Assembly: GCF_900141845.1 (NCBI RefSeq)
Contig: NZ_FQZB01000014.1
Coordinates: forward strand, 1 to 64,000
DNA length: 64,000 nucleotides
From: Clostridium cavendishii DSM 21758
Lineage (GTDB): Bacteria; Bacillota; Clostridia; Clostridiales; Clostridiaceae
Direction: 5' to 3'
Shown: positions 56,041 through 64,000 of the stretch, in pieces
Layout: each line of letters starts with the position of its first letter
Position numbering within the stretch: position 1 is the first letter of the stretch
The notes under the pieces: generated by a model
Databases searched by the model: none
What the model was told of the DNA's origin: nothing
What the model saw: only the letters and a program-made list of their open reading frames with translations
Translations under genes and position numbers: made by a program

Positions 56041-56226
56041 ATTATAAATTAAGTTTTAATATTTAGTTATTTAAATATTCATTTTTTATTTAATATTTTA
56101 ATACTTTAATCTTTTAATCTTTATAAATTATAACATAGTTGCATTTCAAAATAAATACCTATATTTTACACGCCTTATAAATCAATAACATATGAATATT
56201 CTGCTAATTTTATTAAATGATTTTAA
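56041..56226. promoter_or_regulatory. Upstream region of polysaccharide block B
   Basis: An AT-rich stretch with a TTGAAA on the minus strand near 56153 and TATAAT-like sequence 11-17 bp after it (about 56131-56136). A promoter for block B is expected here, but the spacing of the best elements is off, so I place it only loosely. No gene. Confidence 0.3.
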
Positions 56227-56227
56227 A

Positions 56228-56268
56228 TAAAAAACACTTCTACTTTTAATATAAGTAAAAATGCTTTT
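56228..56268 (-). terminator. Terminator after the block C deacetylase-like gene
   Basis: A stem of about 16 bp with three mismatches (AAAAACACTTCTACTT with AAGTAAAAATGCTTTT), loop of about seven bases and T-rich sequence. It lies about 70 bp past the stop at 56335 and separates block C from block B. Confidence 0.55.
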
Positions 56269-56334
56269 ATTCCTCAAAGCTCATTAACTAAATAAGTATA
56301 ACCTTTAATATATTTTGTACAAAATAATATATTC

Positions 56335-57738
56335 TTATACCTTATCCAGTTTCATATAATCTAAATCTAAATAATATTCTTCTTTTAATAAATTGTTAAT
56401 TTTATTATAGTCTTCCAAAAGCTCATTTTCTAAATTCCTAGTAGTTATAAAAATCCCGTTCTTTTCTTTTATATAATAAATTAAATCTATATACAACTTT
56501 CTCCATTCATTATTATAAAACATATAATCATGCCATAATAATGAAACTGTTCCATTATATTTAGCTACTTGATCAATTATCTTCTTGCACCTTTCTAGCT
56601 TCATTTCATATGTTGAAGCTTTTTCTAGCAATGTGCATTCCATAATAGCCAGTGGAATTTCATATATGTTTATTAATCTATTATTGTTGAAATCATATGG
56701 TAAAAAACAGTTACTTGTCCCAGCTCTGAAGCCTATAGAGTCAGTATAGCCTAGAGTTACATCATATTTTATTCCGGCATCTGCTAAAGCTTTCCAGCTC
56801 TCTATTCCATTAAACCTAAGATAGTGATTCCTACTACTAATCACCTTAAAATCTGTTTTATCTTCAATTTCATCAATTTGTTTCCTCAATTCAAAACTAT
56901 TATTATAATCAAAATAATTAGTATGCATACCTATAACATTTTCTTTTTTCTTTATAAGTTCAATATCAGAAACAATCTTCTTCAAATTATACCTATTACC
57001 TAATCTATGCTTTCTCCCAACAATAAAATAAAATTCAGAATTAACATTAAATTTTTCTTCTATCTCTAATACATTTCTTATTTGATTATGCCTATTAAAA
57101 ATTATATCTAATAAAATACTTTCAAAATTTTTAATATTGGGTTTTAAAGCAAAGTTTTTAATATTATGTAGTAAAACATATTTACTTCTGCTATCTATAC
57201 TATCTACATCATGTGTAAGAACAACCCTAAAATTATCTTCCTTTGTTAGATAATCAGTATTTAATAAAGCTATCGCATCAAAAACAACTCTACTATTAAC
57301 ATCAAAAAAAGGAACATCTAAATACCCTTTTCTTATACTATATTTTCCTAAAAACCTTCCTATCTTGTCCCTTTTCTTAGGATTATATTCTTCTTCTAAA
57401 CATAATAAATATTTAGAACTTTTCACTATATCATAATTAAAAACTATTAAATTATCATTCTCTTTATAAAATAAATCTTGACTTTGATTTTCCTTTTCTC
57501 CAAATATATATTTATAATATTTATTATTCTTAACTTCAAAATCATGTATTTCTTTAATTGGTATATATATCCCCTTTGGAATATCTACACCATACGAAAT
57601 ATTCAACATATCAGCTCTATAACTTTCACTTACAAGTAGTTCACACTTAATCCGTTTAAATAAGTAATATAAAATATATATTACAGTACCTTTATCATTT
57701 AAATCCTTCTCTAATACCAAATTAATATATTTACACAT
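56335..57738 (-). CDS. Polysaccharide-deacetylase-like (NodB-fold) protein
   Basis: The 467-residue protein has a catalytic-like stretch near residue 175 (RVVLTHDVDSID, with the Asp-Val-Asp of the metal site), GMHTNYFDY, SSRNHYLRF and a terminal LLWHDYMFYNNEW. These match deacetylase-type NodB motifs as found in polysaccharide-locus proteins. The N-terminal 160 residues form another, unrecognised domain. No signal peptide is visible, so a cytosolic site is suggested. Its start overlaps the end of the FemAB-like gene by 8 bp. Confidence 0.7.
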   Translation of the reverse strand: MCKYINLVLEKDLNDKGTVIYILYYLFKRIKCELLVSESYRADMLNISYGVDIPKGIYIPIKEIHDFEVKNNKYYKYIFGEKENQSQDLFYKENDNLIVFNYDIVKSSKYLLCLEEEYNPKKRDKIGRFLGKYSIRKGYLDVPFFDVNSRVVFDAIALLNTDYLTKEDNFRVVLTHDVDSIDSRSKYVLLHNIKNFALKPNIKNFESILLDIIFNRHNQIRNVLEIEEKFNVNSEFYFIVGRKHRLGNRYNLKKIVSDIELIKKKENVIGMHTNYFDYNNSFELRKQIDEIEDKTDFKVISSRNHYLRFNGIESWKALADAGIKYDVTLGYTDSIGFRAGTSNCFLPYDFNNNRLINIYEIPLAIMECTLLEKASTYEMKLERCKKIIDQVAKYNGTVSLLWHDYMFYNNEWRKLYIDLIYYIKEKNGIFITTRNLENELLEDYNKINNLLKEEYYLDLDYMKLDKV

Positions 57739-58717
57739 TCACAAACTTCCTTATAATATTCTTGTGTTTCCTTAAAAATTTATAAACTAAATTAAAAGTC
57801 ACACTATTCTTTTCAACATTGTAATATATTTTTTGCTCACTTCCGAACTCTCTAAAAGCTCTCTCTATATTAGGAATCATAGAACCCTCAAAATCAAATT
57901 TTTTACTAACAGTTGCAGAAAATTTTATAGCCTCCCATATTAGCAAAGTTTGACTTCCATATTTTCTCCACTTAGGATCTGCTCCCCCCATCAAGTAATA
58001 AGAGCATTCATCATCAAACAATAAAAACAAACCAGCTATAGGTTCATTTTCCTTATTCTTAGCTATGAATACTTTTGCATTAACATCTTTATATTTATTA
58101 TACAATTCTTCTATCAAATTATATGTATATGGAATTTGCATTCCTTGCCGTTCAAACGTTTTTTTATTAACTTCATAAAACGCTTTAACATCATTACTTT
58201 CTTCAACATAAATATTGTTTTTCATAGCTTTTCTAATTAAATACTTTGTATCATATGAAAAATTTGAATATACTTTATCTAAATCACTTAAATTATTTAT
58301 AACGTAGCTATACTTTAAATTCACATTATAGTTATTCCATATAAATGGTAAATAGTTAGTGAAGTTTTCTGAAAAATTATAATCCCACGACATTCCACTA
58401 GGCAAATTTTTTATTAATAAATTAAGACTTTCCATTTCTTTAGCATTTCTTTTCACAGTATTTAACTTCTGAAATTCATTACTAAATAAAACACCTAGCT
58501 TTGGAGTTAGTTTCGGCATACCAAATATACCCTTTTTAGTACACGGTAGTGGTATTCCTGCAATTATTCTATTATTTTCAAATACAACTAAAATTCTAAT
58601 TTCATTTGACAGTATACTAAGCCATTTACTTTTACAAAATATATTTCCCTGAATTGAATCATCAACAAAATTATCCCATAATTCAAAATCATTCTCATTA
58701 ATAAACTTTACTTCCAT
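57731..58717 (-). CDS. FemAB/GNAT-like (BioF2-type) transferase
   Basis: This 328-residue protein has the two-part GNAT-like fold of FemAB/BioF2-type proteins: KWLSILSNE, RIIAGIPLPCTKKGIFGMPKLTP and FLLFDDECSYYLMGGADPKWRKYGSQTLLIWEAIKF (landmarks YYLMGGADP and SQTLLIWEAI). Enzymes of this type transfer acyl or aminoacyl groups to sugars or peptidoglycan precursors. In this place an acyl decoration of the glycan is likely. It is translationally coupled with the deacetylase-like gene. Confidence 0.75.
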   Translation of the reverse strand: MEVKFINENDFELWDNFVDDSIQGNIFCKSKWLSILSNEIRILVVFENNRIIAGIPLPCTKKGIFGMPKLTPKLGVLFSNEFQKLNTVKRNAKEMESLNLLIKNLPSGMSWDYNFSENFTNYLPFIWNNYNVNLKYSYVINNLSDLDKVYSNFSYDTKYLIRKAMKNNIYVEESNDVKAFYEVNKKTFERQGMQIPYTYNLIEELYNKYKDVNAKVFIAKNKENEPIAGLFLLFDDECSYYLMGGADPKWRKYGSQTLLIWEAIKFSATVSKKFDFEGSMIPNIERAFREFGSEQKIYYNVEKNSVTFNLVYKFLRKHKNIIRKFVNV

Positions 58718-58896
58718 TCTTTCACTCCCAAAACTTTCTTTTTTATAGTCAGTTCCTATTGCCCTACCTTTTGTATCTTTAAGGTTTTAGTTGCAAAAAT
58801 ATACATATATTATATCATTTAGAGTCTTAATTTTTATTAAATATATCTTAAATTTCTATAATTTTCATTTTATTTATTAATATATTTATAAATAGC

Positions 58897-59871
58897 TTAT
58901 TTATTATCTCTATAAATATAATCTTGAACTTCTTTCTTTAGCTCCTCTTTATTTACAATTATATGATAATCGTCTGTTACAATATGTTTTGATTCTTCTC
59001 TTTTAGGAAAATATGTACTTTCTAATTTATCAACTTTATTAAAAACACTCCAACCTACTATATCACTTATTTCCGAAATATTTAGAGTTGTAGTTACATC
59101 TTGTAATATATCATTAGCATATTTTATAAAATCAACATATCCAACCTTAGTTAATTTATCTACTATAGCTTGTAATATTATTCTTTGTCTATTGGTTCTA
59201 GTATAATCATTACCAGTATATCTATTTCTACTATATCCTAACGCTTGAACTCCATTTAAATTTTGAAGCCCAGGTGTCTTTATTTCAGCTGCTGTCTTAT
59301 TAGCGAAAACATTAATGTTCCTTATATAATCATTTGTAACCTTTATTTCATTTCTATGTATATCTACCTCAACACCACCGAGTTTATCTATAATTTTAAT
59401 AAAATTTTTAAAATCGACCTTAACATAATCCCTTATATCTAATCCAAAATTATGATTAAAGGTTTTTACCAATAACTCTGGTCCCCCATAAGCATATGCA
59501 TGATTTAAATTATGTTCACCAACTTCAGGAATATCAACTAAAGTATCTCTCATAAAAGATGTTGCCTTTATTTTCTTATTATCCTTATCAATCGTAATTA
59601 AAACCATACTATCTGACCTACCATTATTATCAACTGTCCCTTCATCAGATCCAATAAATAATATATTTTTTATTCCATGTTCTACCCCAAGTTGTTCATT
59701 CCCCCCAGTAATACTAAGACTTTCATTGTCATCCTTAATAGTAACTTTAGCAGTATTCATATATAATTTATGTATATATACTCCAGCACTAATTAATATA
59801 GTAACTAATATTAAACTAATTAATATAGATATTTTAAATATGTTTAACCTTCTTTTCTTAAGCTTTTTCAC
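58897..59871 (-). CDS. LytR-CpsA-Psr family glycopolymer ligase (copy 1)
   Basis: The 324-residue protein has a short cytoplasmic start, one membrane helix (about 13-34) and an extracellular LCP domain with GRSDSMVL, SFMRDTLVDIP, GGVEVDI and YSRNRYTGNDYTRTNRQR. LCP enzymes attach undecaprenyl-linked polysaccharides or teichoic acid to peptidoglycan. A close paralogue is at 62149-63180. Start is GTG 59871 after GGAGGG. The 179-bp stretch between 58718 and 58896 shows no terminator. Confidence 0.92.
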   Translation of the reverse strand: MKKLKKRRLNIFKISILISLILVTILISAGVYIHKLYMNTAKVTIKDDNESLSITGGNEQLGVEHGIKNILFIGSDEGTVDNNGRSDSMVLITIDKDNKKIKATSFMRDTLVDIPEVGEHNLNHAYAYGGPELLVKTFNHNFGLDIRDYVKVDFKNFIKIIDKLGGVEVDIHRNEIKVTNDYIRNINVFANKTAAEIKTPGLQNLNGVQALGYSRNRYTGNDYTRTNRQRIILQAIVDKLTKVGYVDFIKYANDILQDVTTTLNISEISDIVGWSVFNKVDKLESTYFPKREESKHIVTDDYHIIVNKEELKKEVQDYIYRDNK

Positions 59872-59889
59872 TTATTTCCCTCCTACGAG

Positions 59890-59932
59890 AATAAGCCCTT
59901 TGAGATCTTTAAATTAAACTCCAAGGGGCAAT
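59890..59932 (-). other. Hairpin in the leader before LCP copy 1
   Basis: GCCCCTTGGAG on the minus strand pairs with CTCAAAGGGC with one bulge, around a 14-nt AT-rich loop. It lies right before the GTG start's ribosome site, 90 bp past the polysaccharide deacetylase gene. It might be a weak terminator (TTATTCTC follows) or a leader hairpin. Confidence 0.4.
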
Positions 59933-60023
59933 AACTTTTATTTTAATATAAATATATTTTATTTAACCTAAGCTATTAATTATTATTCTCATATTAAAGA
60001 AAATTATTCTTAAAATACACTTT

Positions 60024-60938
60024 TTATCTAAACACCTTAAAAGTATATTTTTTATTTTTCAAGGTATCTATCAATTCTTGTAAACATTCCAAAGTTTCAT
60101 TTTTAGTATCATGCATAAGAATAACTAAATGTTTTTTGTTTTTAGCTGTCTTCTTTATGTTTTCTACTAGTTGTTTAGGAGTTCTTTTCCCCGCTTCAGC
60201 ATCATAACTTAAAGAGTTCCAATCTATACTATAACTATCTCTCCCTTTTAGTTTATCTATTAGTACATCTACTTTTTTATCTCCTTTATGCTTTCTAGTC
60301 ATATATCCATTAGGCATTCTAAAAGCCCTAATTTTATATTCATATCCTAGCGCAGAATTTATAAGATTATTAGTTTTATCAAATTCTGAAATAAATGTAT
60401 CAACATCTGTTTGTTCATTAGGATATAACTTTTTATAGTCGTGACTATAACTATGATTTCCTAAAGAATGTCCTTCGTTAACCATTCTTTTAACCAATTG
60501 TTTATTTTCATCACTAGCTTCAATACTTGTACCTAATAAAAAAAACGTTGCCTTTACATCATTCTTTTTCAATATATCTAAAATCCCATCTGTAACCCCA
60601 ACATTAGGACCATCATCAAAAGTTAAAAACACCATCTTTTCTTCGCTACTATTATTAGAATTTGATAAATATTTATTAGAATCCTTAGGTTCTACTGAAT
60701 ATTTAGACATATTAAAAGCAGCTTTAGCTGATTCTTCTTCTATCTTGCCTACAACTTTCTTTTGCTTATCCATCTCATCTTTTTCTTTATCAACTTCATC
60801 ATCTGCTTTCTCATTGACTTTATTACTTGCTACTTTGTTGTTACTTACTACATTATTACATAAACAAAAAAACATTACACAACTAATTAAAACAGCTGAC
60901 ACTAAAGTTAATAGCATCCAAGATTTTTTCTTAAGCAT
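60024..60938 (-). CDS. Membrane-anchored polysaccharide deacetylase (NodB domain)
   Basis: The 304-residue protein has an N-terminal membrane helix (about 8-27), a Lys/Glu-rich linker and a NodB deacetylase domain: TFDDGPNVG (metal Asp pair), GNHSYSHDY (His pair), RAFRMPNGY and LVILMHDTK. It should deacetylate peptidoglycan or a surface glycan. ATG 60938 follows GGAGAGGTG; earlier in-frame codons fall inside the leader. It is between galU and LCP copy 1. Confidence 0.92.
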   Translation of the reverse strand: MLKKKSWMLLTLVSAVLISCVMFFCLCNNVVSNNKVASNKVNEKADDEVDKEKDEMDKQKKVVGKIEEESAKAAFNMSKYSVEPKDSNKYLSNSNNSSEEKMVFLTFDDGPNVGVTDGILDILKKNDVKATFFLLGTSIEASDENKQLVKRMVNEGHSLGNHSYSHDYKKLYPNEQTDVDTFISEFDKTNNLINSALGYEYKIRAFRMPNGYMTRKHKGDKKVDVLIDKLKGRDSYSIDWNSLSYDAEAGKRTPKQLVENIKKTAKNKKHLVILMHDTKNETLECLQELIDTLKNKKYTFKVFR

Positions 60939-61051
60939 ATTTTTCACCTCTCCCCATAACATCCATTGTACATTATAGCAAACTATTCGCTATTTCTTTA
61001 TTAAATAAATCTTAAATTTTTTAATTTTGTTATATTAAATATAAAAATTAA

Positions 61052-61098
61052 AAAACGCATAGAATTAGATAATTTATACTTCTAATCTATGCGTTATT
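61052..61098 (-). terminator. Terminator of galU copy 1
   Basis: A stem of about 15 bp with one bulge (AACGCATAGAATTAGA with TCTAATCTATGCGTT) and an 11-nt loop, T-rich at the end on the minus strand. It is 10 bp past the stop. Confidence 0.7.
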
Positions 61099-61106
61099 TT
61101 AATATA

Positions 61107-61979
61107 TTAAATTTTTTCCCAAGGTTTTGAATTTAAATAATTTATAAAATCCTCTCTTAAATCTTCTCTTTTTAATGCATATTCAACTGTAGCTTCTAAA
61201 AATCCAAGCTTATCTCCAACATCATATCTTCTTCCATCAAAATTATATGCATACATTGCTTCTTGATTTATAAGGGTTCTTAATGCATCTGTAAGTTGTA
61301 TTTCTCCACCTTTACCAGGTTGAGTATTTTCTAAAATTTCAAATATAGTAGGAGTTATTATATATCTACCTAATATAGCAACATTACTTGGTGCTTCTTC
61401 AATGGCTGGTTTTTCAACTAAATCCTTAACCTTATACACCCTATCCTCTATATGTATACCATTAACTATTCCATATTTATTAACACTTTCTTTTGGAACT
61501 TCCTGAACTCCTAAAATACTTGTTCTATATTCATCAAAGCATTCAATAAGTTGTTTTAAACAAGGCTTTTTAGCATCAACTACATCATCACCTAAAAGAA
61601 CAGCAAAAGGCTCATTTCCTACAAAAGTCTTTGCGCAGTGAATAGCATGCCCTAGCCCTTTTGGCTCCTTTTGTCTTATATAATGTATATCCACCATATC
61701 TGAAATATCTTTAACAAGCTCTAGAAGTTCACTTTTACCTGATTTTTCAAGTTCCATTTCAAGCTCTACAGATTTGTCAAAATGATCTTCTATACACTTC
61801 TTATTTCTTCCAGTTATTATAAGTATTTCTTCTATTCCAGAAGCTATAGCTTCCTCAATAATATACTGAATTGTTGGCTTATCAACTATAGGTAGCATCT
61901 CCTTAGGTTGAGCCTTAGTAGCTGGTAAAAATCTTGTTCCTAGTCCTGCTGCTGGAATAATTGCTTTTTTAACCTGCAT
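61107..61979 (-). CDS. galU: UTP-glucose-1-phosphate uridylyltransferase (copy 1)
   Basis: The 290-residue enzyme makes UDP-glucose. It has the N-terminal AIIPAAGLGTRFLPATKAQPKEMLPI (landmarks AAGLGTRFLP and KEMLPIVDKP), LLGDDVVDA, LVEKPAIEEAPSN and GGEIQLTDALR. UDP-glucose feeds glycan and lipid synthesis. ATG 61979 is eight bases after GGAGG, preferred over two upstream codons. A second, closely related copy lies at 63421 to the window edge. Confidence 0.95.
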   Translation of the reverse strand: MQVKKAIIPAAGLGTRFLPATKAQPKEMLPIVDKPTIQYIIEEAIASGIEEILIITGRNKKCIEDHFDKSVELEMELEKSGKSELLELVKDISDMVDIHYIRQKEPKGLGHAIHCAKTFVGNEPFAVLLGDDVVDAKKPCLKQLIECFDEYRTSILGVQEVPKESVNKYGIVNGIHIEDRVYKVKDLVEKPAIEEAPSNVAILGRYIITPTIFEILENTQPGKGGEIQLTDALRTLINQEAMYAYNFDGRRYDVGDKLGFLEATVEYALKREDLREDFINYLNSKPWEKI

Positions 61980-62148
61980 AAACATTACCTCCAAAGTATC
62001 TTTTTTAATATTGTAACATATTCATTCAAAGTTTAACAAATTGTTCAAGCCATAATACTATTTTTATCTTACAAATCTATGACTCTAATTTAAACCTCAC
62101 TATTAGTTTATCCTAAATTTATTTATAAATACCTATAGAGCCTTCCCC

Positions 62149-63180
62149 CTATTTTTTATCATTATAAATATAATCTTGAACTTCTTTCTTTAACTTTTCT
62201 TTATCTACTACCATATGATATTCGTTTGTTACAATATTTTGAGTTTCTTCTGACTTTGGAAAGTTCGTACTCTCTAACGTATTTATCTTATTAAATAAGG
62301 CAAAGCTTCCTATCTCAGTTAAATCTTTAATATCTAAAGTTGTAGTAACCTCTGGTAATATATCATTCATATATTTTATATCTTCAGTTGATCCTGCCTT
62401 CGATAACTTTTGTAATACAGCTTCTAAAACTATTCTTTGACGATTAGTTCTAGCAAAATCACTACCTACATATCTATTTCTACTATAACCCAATGCCTGA
62501 ACTCCATCTAATTTTTGCACACCAGCTTTTTTTATAGTTGGTGATGATCCATTTACAAATTTATTAACTGCTTTTATATAATCATTTGTTACCGATATTT
62601 CGTCTTGTCTTATATCTATATCAACTCCGCCAAGCTTGTCTATAACTTTAACAAAAGCTTTAAAGTCAACTTTAGCATAATCCTTTATATCAAGACCAAA
62701 ATTATAGTTGAAAGTTTTAACAAGGAGCTCTGATCCACCTAAAGCATACGCATTATTTAAATTTTTCTCTCCATAACCAGGTATTGTAATTAAAACATCC
62801 CTCATAAAAGAAGTTGCCTTTATCTTTTTATTTTCTTTATCTATAGAAATAAGTATCATACTATCTGATCTTCCATGATCATCAACAGTTCCTTCATCTG
62901 AACCTATAAGTAAAATGTTTTTAATCTTCTTTTCCTTAGCTAACCTCTCAGCCTCTTCACTAATTTTAAGATTCTCTCTACTATCATCAATACTTACTTT
63001 ATTGGCCTGTCCCAGAAATTTATAAATAATTATACCTATAACACCTAAAACTATTAGTAGAGCTATTAATATTCCAATAACTACTTTAAATTTCTTTGAT
63101 TTTCTTTTTCCTTTTTTATTTTTACCTTTTGAACTCTTTTTCTCTTTATTTCGTTCTGACCTTTTTATGTAATCACTCAT
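62149..63180 (-). CDS. LytR-CpsA-Psr family glycopolymer ligase (copy 2)
   Basis: The 343-residue protein has a longer, very basic cytoplasmic start (about 1-33), one membrane helix and an LCP domain with GRSDSMIL, SFMRDVLITIP, GGVDIDI and YSRNRYVGSDFARTNRQR. It is closely related in sequence to copy 1 at 58897-59871. Both copies probably attach the polysaccharide to the wall; a split of duties cannot be seen. Start follows AAAGGAATT. Confidence 0.92.
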   Translation of the reverse strand: MSDYIKRSERNKEKKSSKGKNKKGKRKSKKFKVVIGILIALLIVLGVIGIIIYKFLGQANKVSIDDSRENLKISEEAERLAKEKKIKNILLIGSDEGTVDDHGRSDSMILISIDKENKKIKATSFMRDVLITIPGYGEKNLNNAYALGGSELLVKTFNYNFGLDIKDYAKVDFKAFVKVIDKLGGVDIDIRQDEISVTNDYIKAVNKFVNGSSPTIKKAGVQKLDGVQALGYSRNRYVGSDFARTNRQRIVLEAVLQKLSKAGSTEDIKYMNDILPEVTTTLDIKDLTEIGSFALFNKINTLESTNFPKSEETQNIVTNEYHMVVDKEKLKKEVQDYIYNDKK

Positions 63181-63365
63181 TTTTATAATTCCTTTCCAAA
63201 TAAAAGTTTATTTAATCTTTAATAGAGTTTACATAAGAATATATATGTTCCAAAAATTATTATACCATATTTAAATATTAAAAATATACATGTAAAATGG
63301 CTTGTATTTTTTAAATTTCATTTTTATTTATTAAAATATAATGAATTTTTTATTAAAAAACAAAA

Positions 63366-63412
63366 AATGATTTAATATGTAATCAATAAATACTACAATA
63401 TTAAATCATCCT
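63366..63412 (-). terminator. Terminator of galU copy 2
   Basis: An AT-rich hairpin (GATTTAATATGTA with TACAATATTAAATC, loop about 10) followed on the minus strand by TTTTTTGTTTTTTAA, just beyond the stop at 63421. Confidence 0.6.
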
Positions 63413-63420
63413 TTAAAATT

Positions 63421-64000
63421 CTATTTTTCCCATTGTTTAGATATTAAATATTCAATAAATGAATCTCTTAAATCTCCTCTTTTTAATGCGTATTCAACTG
63501 TTGCTTCTAAAAATCCAAGTTTATCTCCAACATCATATCTTCTTCCTTCAAACTTATAAGCATATATAGCTTCTTGCTTTACAAGTGTTCTTAAAGCATC
63601 TGTAAGTTGTATCTCCCCACCTTTACCTGGCATAGTATTTTGTAAAATTTCAAATATAGTTGGAGTTATTATATATCTACCTAAAATAGCTATATTACTT
63701 GGTGCTTCTTCTAAAGAAGGCTTTTCTACTAAATCTTTAACTTTATATACTCTATCTTCTATATGTATTCCATTAACTATTCCATACTTGCTTACATTCT
63801 CTTTTGCTACTTCTTGAACTCCTAATATAGAAGTTTTATACTCATCATAACAATCAATAAGTTGCTTTAAACAAGGCTTATCAGCATCTACTACATCATC
63901 ACCTAATAGTACTGCAAAAGGCTCATTACCTACAAATGTTCTAGCACGGCTTATAGCATGTCCTAACCCTTTAGGTTCTTTTTGTCTTATATAATGTATA
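63421..64000 (-). CDS. galU: UTP-glucose-1-phosphate uridylyltransferase (copy 2, 5' end outside window)
   Basis: The open frame runs from the stop at 63421-63423 to the window edge with no interruption (193 codons), so the gene continues beyond it. It shares QKEPKGLGHAI, VLLGDDVVDA, LVEKPS and GGEIQLTDALR with copy 1 and the nucleotide sequences are highly similar across most of the shared region. Same activity is expected. A first-Met call inside the frame (63633) is not a start. Confidence 0.93.
   Translation of the reverse strand, partial: IHYIRQKEPKGLGHAISRARTFVGNEPFAVLLGDDVVDADKPCLKQLIDCYDEYKTSILGVQEVAKENVSKYGIVNGIHIEDRVYKVKDLVEKPSLEEAPSNIAILGRYIITPTIFEILQNTMPGKGGEIQLTDALRTLVKQEAIYAYKFEGRRYDVGDKLGFLEATVEYALKRGDLRDSFIEYLISKQWEK

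Noticed and set aside
63421..63633. Short 70-residue galU fragment as a truncated gene
   Set aside because: The frame goes on without stop to the window edge with galU sequence; it is cut by the window, not by mutation.
1..64000. tRNA, rRNA, prophage or insertion sequence
   Set aside because: I looked for tRNA arms, 16S/23S-like GC-rich blocks, transposase motifs and terminal inverted repeats with duplications and saw none.

Overview
The window is low-GC, AT-rich DNA with the gene content of an endospore-forming, strictly anaerobic Firmicute of the genus Clostridium (sensu stricto). The evidence is a spore-germination receptor locus with gerKB divergent from gerKA-gerKC (the arrangement known from C. 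perfringens), T-box leaders in front of leuS and trpS, a rubredoxin-first 'reverse' rubrerythrin, and strong AGGAGG ribosome binding sites before frequent TTG/GTG starts. I see no rRNA, tRNA, CRISPR array, transposase or phage gene.

Region 1 (1-11 kb): a secreted FG-GAP/VCBS-repeat protein cut by the window edge, reverse rubrerythrin, a YccF-type membrane protein, a FUSC-type transporter, leuS behind a T-box, a large secreted glycosidase-like protein and a methyltransferase-like protein. The two secreted-protein genes have the same 14-bp palindrome upstream. Region 2 (11-19.6 kb): small unknowns, a HesB/IscA-like protein, an operon of a 22-residue-repeat solenoid protein, a MoxR-type AAA+ ATPase and a VWA/metallopeptidase-like protein, then a small alarmone synthetase, a DUF2225 protein and a soluble chemoreceptor. 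Region 3 (19.7-29.9 kb): a four-module sulfur-trafficking flavoprotein with an ArsR regulator, a FliK-like/FlhB-like pair with a phosphoesterase, a small P-loop protein, an AlbA-type regulator, and a GAF-GGDEF protein next to YajQ (cyclic-di-GMP). Region 4 (30-35.8 kb): the gerK locus, a 51-codon membrane microprotein and trpS with its own T-box.

Region 5 (35.9-64 kb) is a long cell-surface polysaccharide region, almost all on the minus strand, in three blocks. Block A (46.2 to 35.9 kb, with a clear sigma-A type promoter) encodes the WbpE/D/A/B enzymes plus a WbpI-like epimerase, together predicted to make UDP-2,3-diacetamido-mannuronic acid, with a WbpM-type dehydratase, an O-antigen-ligase-like protein and a glycosyltransferase. 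Block B (56.0 to 48.7 kb) has an aminotransferase, two GT4 glycosyltransferases, a Wzy-type polymerase, the initiating sugar-phosphate transferase and a MurJ/MviN-type flippase. Block C (64 to 56.3 kb) has LytR-CpsA-Psr ligases and galU, each in two copies, plus two polysaccharide deacetylase-type proteins and a FemAB/GNAT-like transferase. Taken together the blocks look like one Wzy-type pathway: precursor synthesis, lipid-linked assembly, flipping, polymerisation and attachment to the wall. A beta-propeller gene on the plus strand and a decayed piece of an FG-GAP gene separate blocks A and B.

There is no single obviously unprecedented system. The best leads are the AAA+/VWA/solenoid operon, the shared palindrome before the two secreted-protein genes, a dispersed two-hairpin repeat, the FG-GAP relic inside the polysaccharide region, and the duplicated LCP-galU module. 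All functional statements rest on reading the sequence and recalled family knowledge; no search was run.
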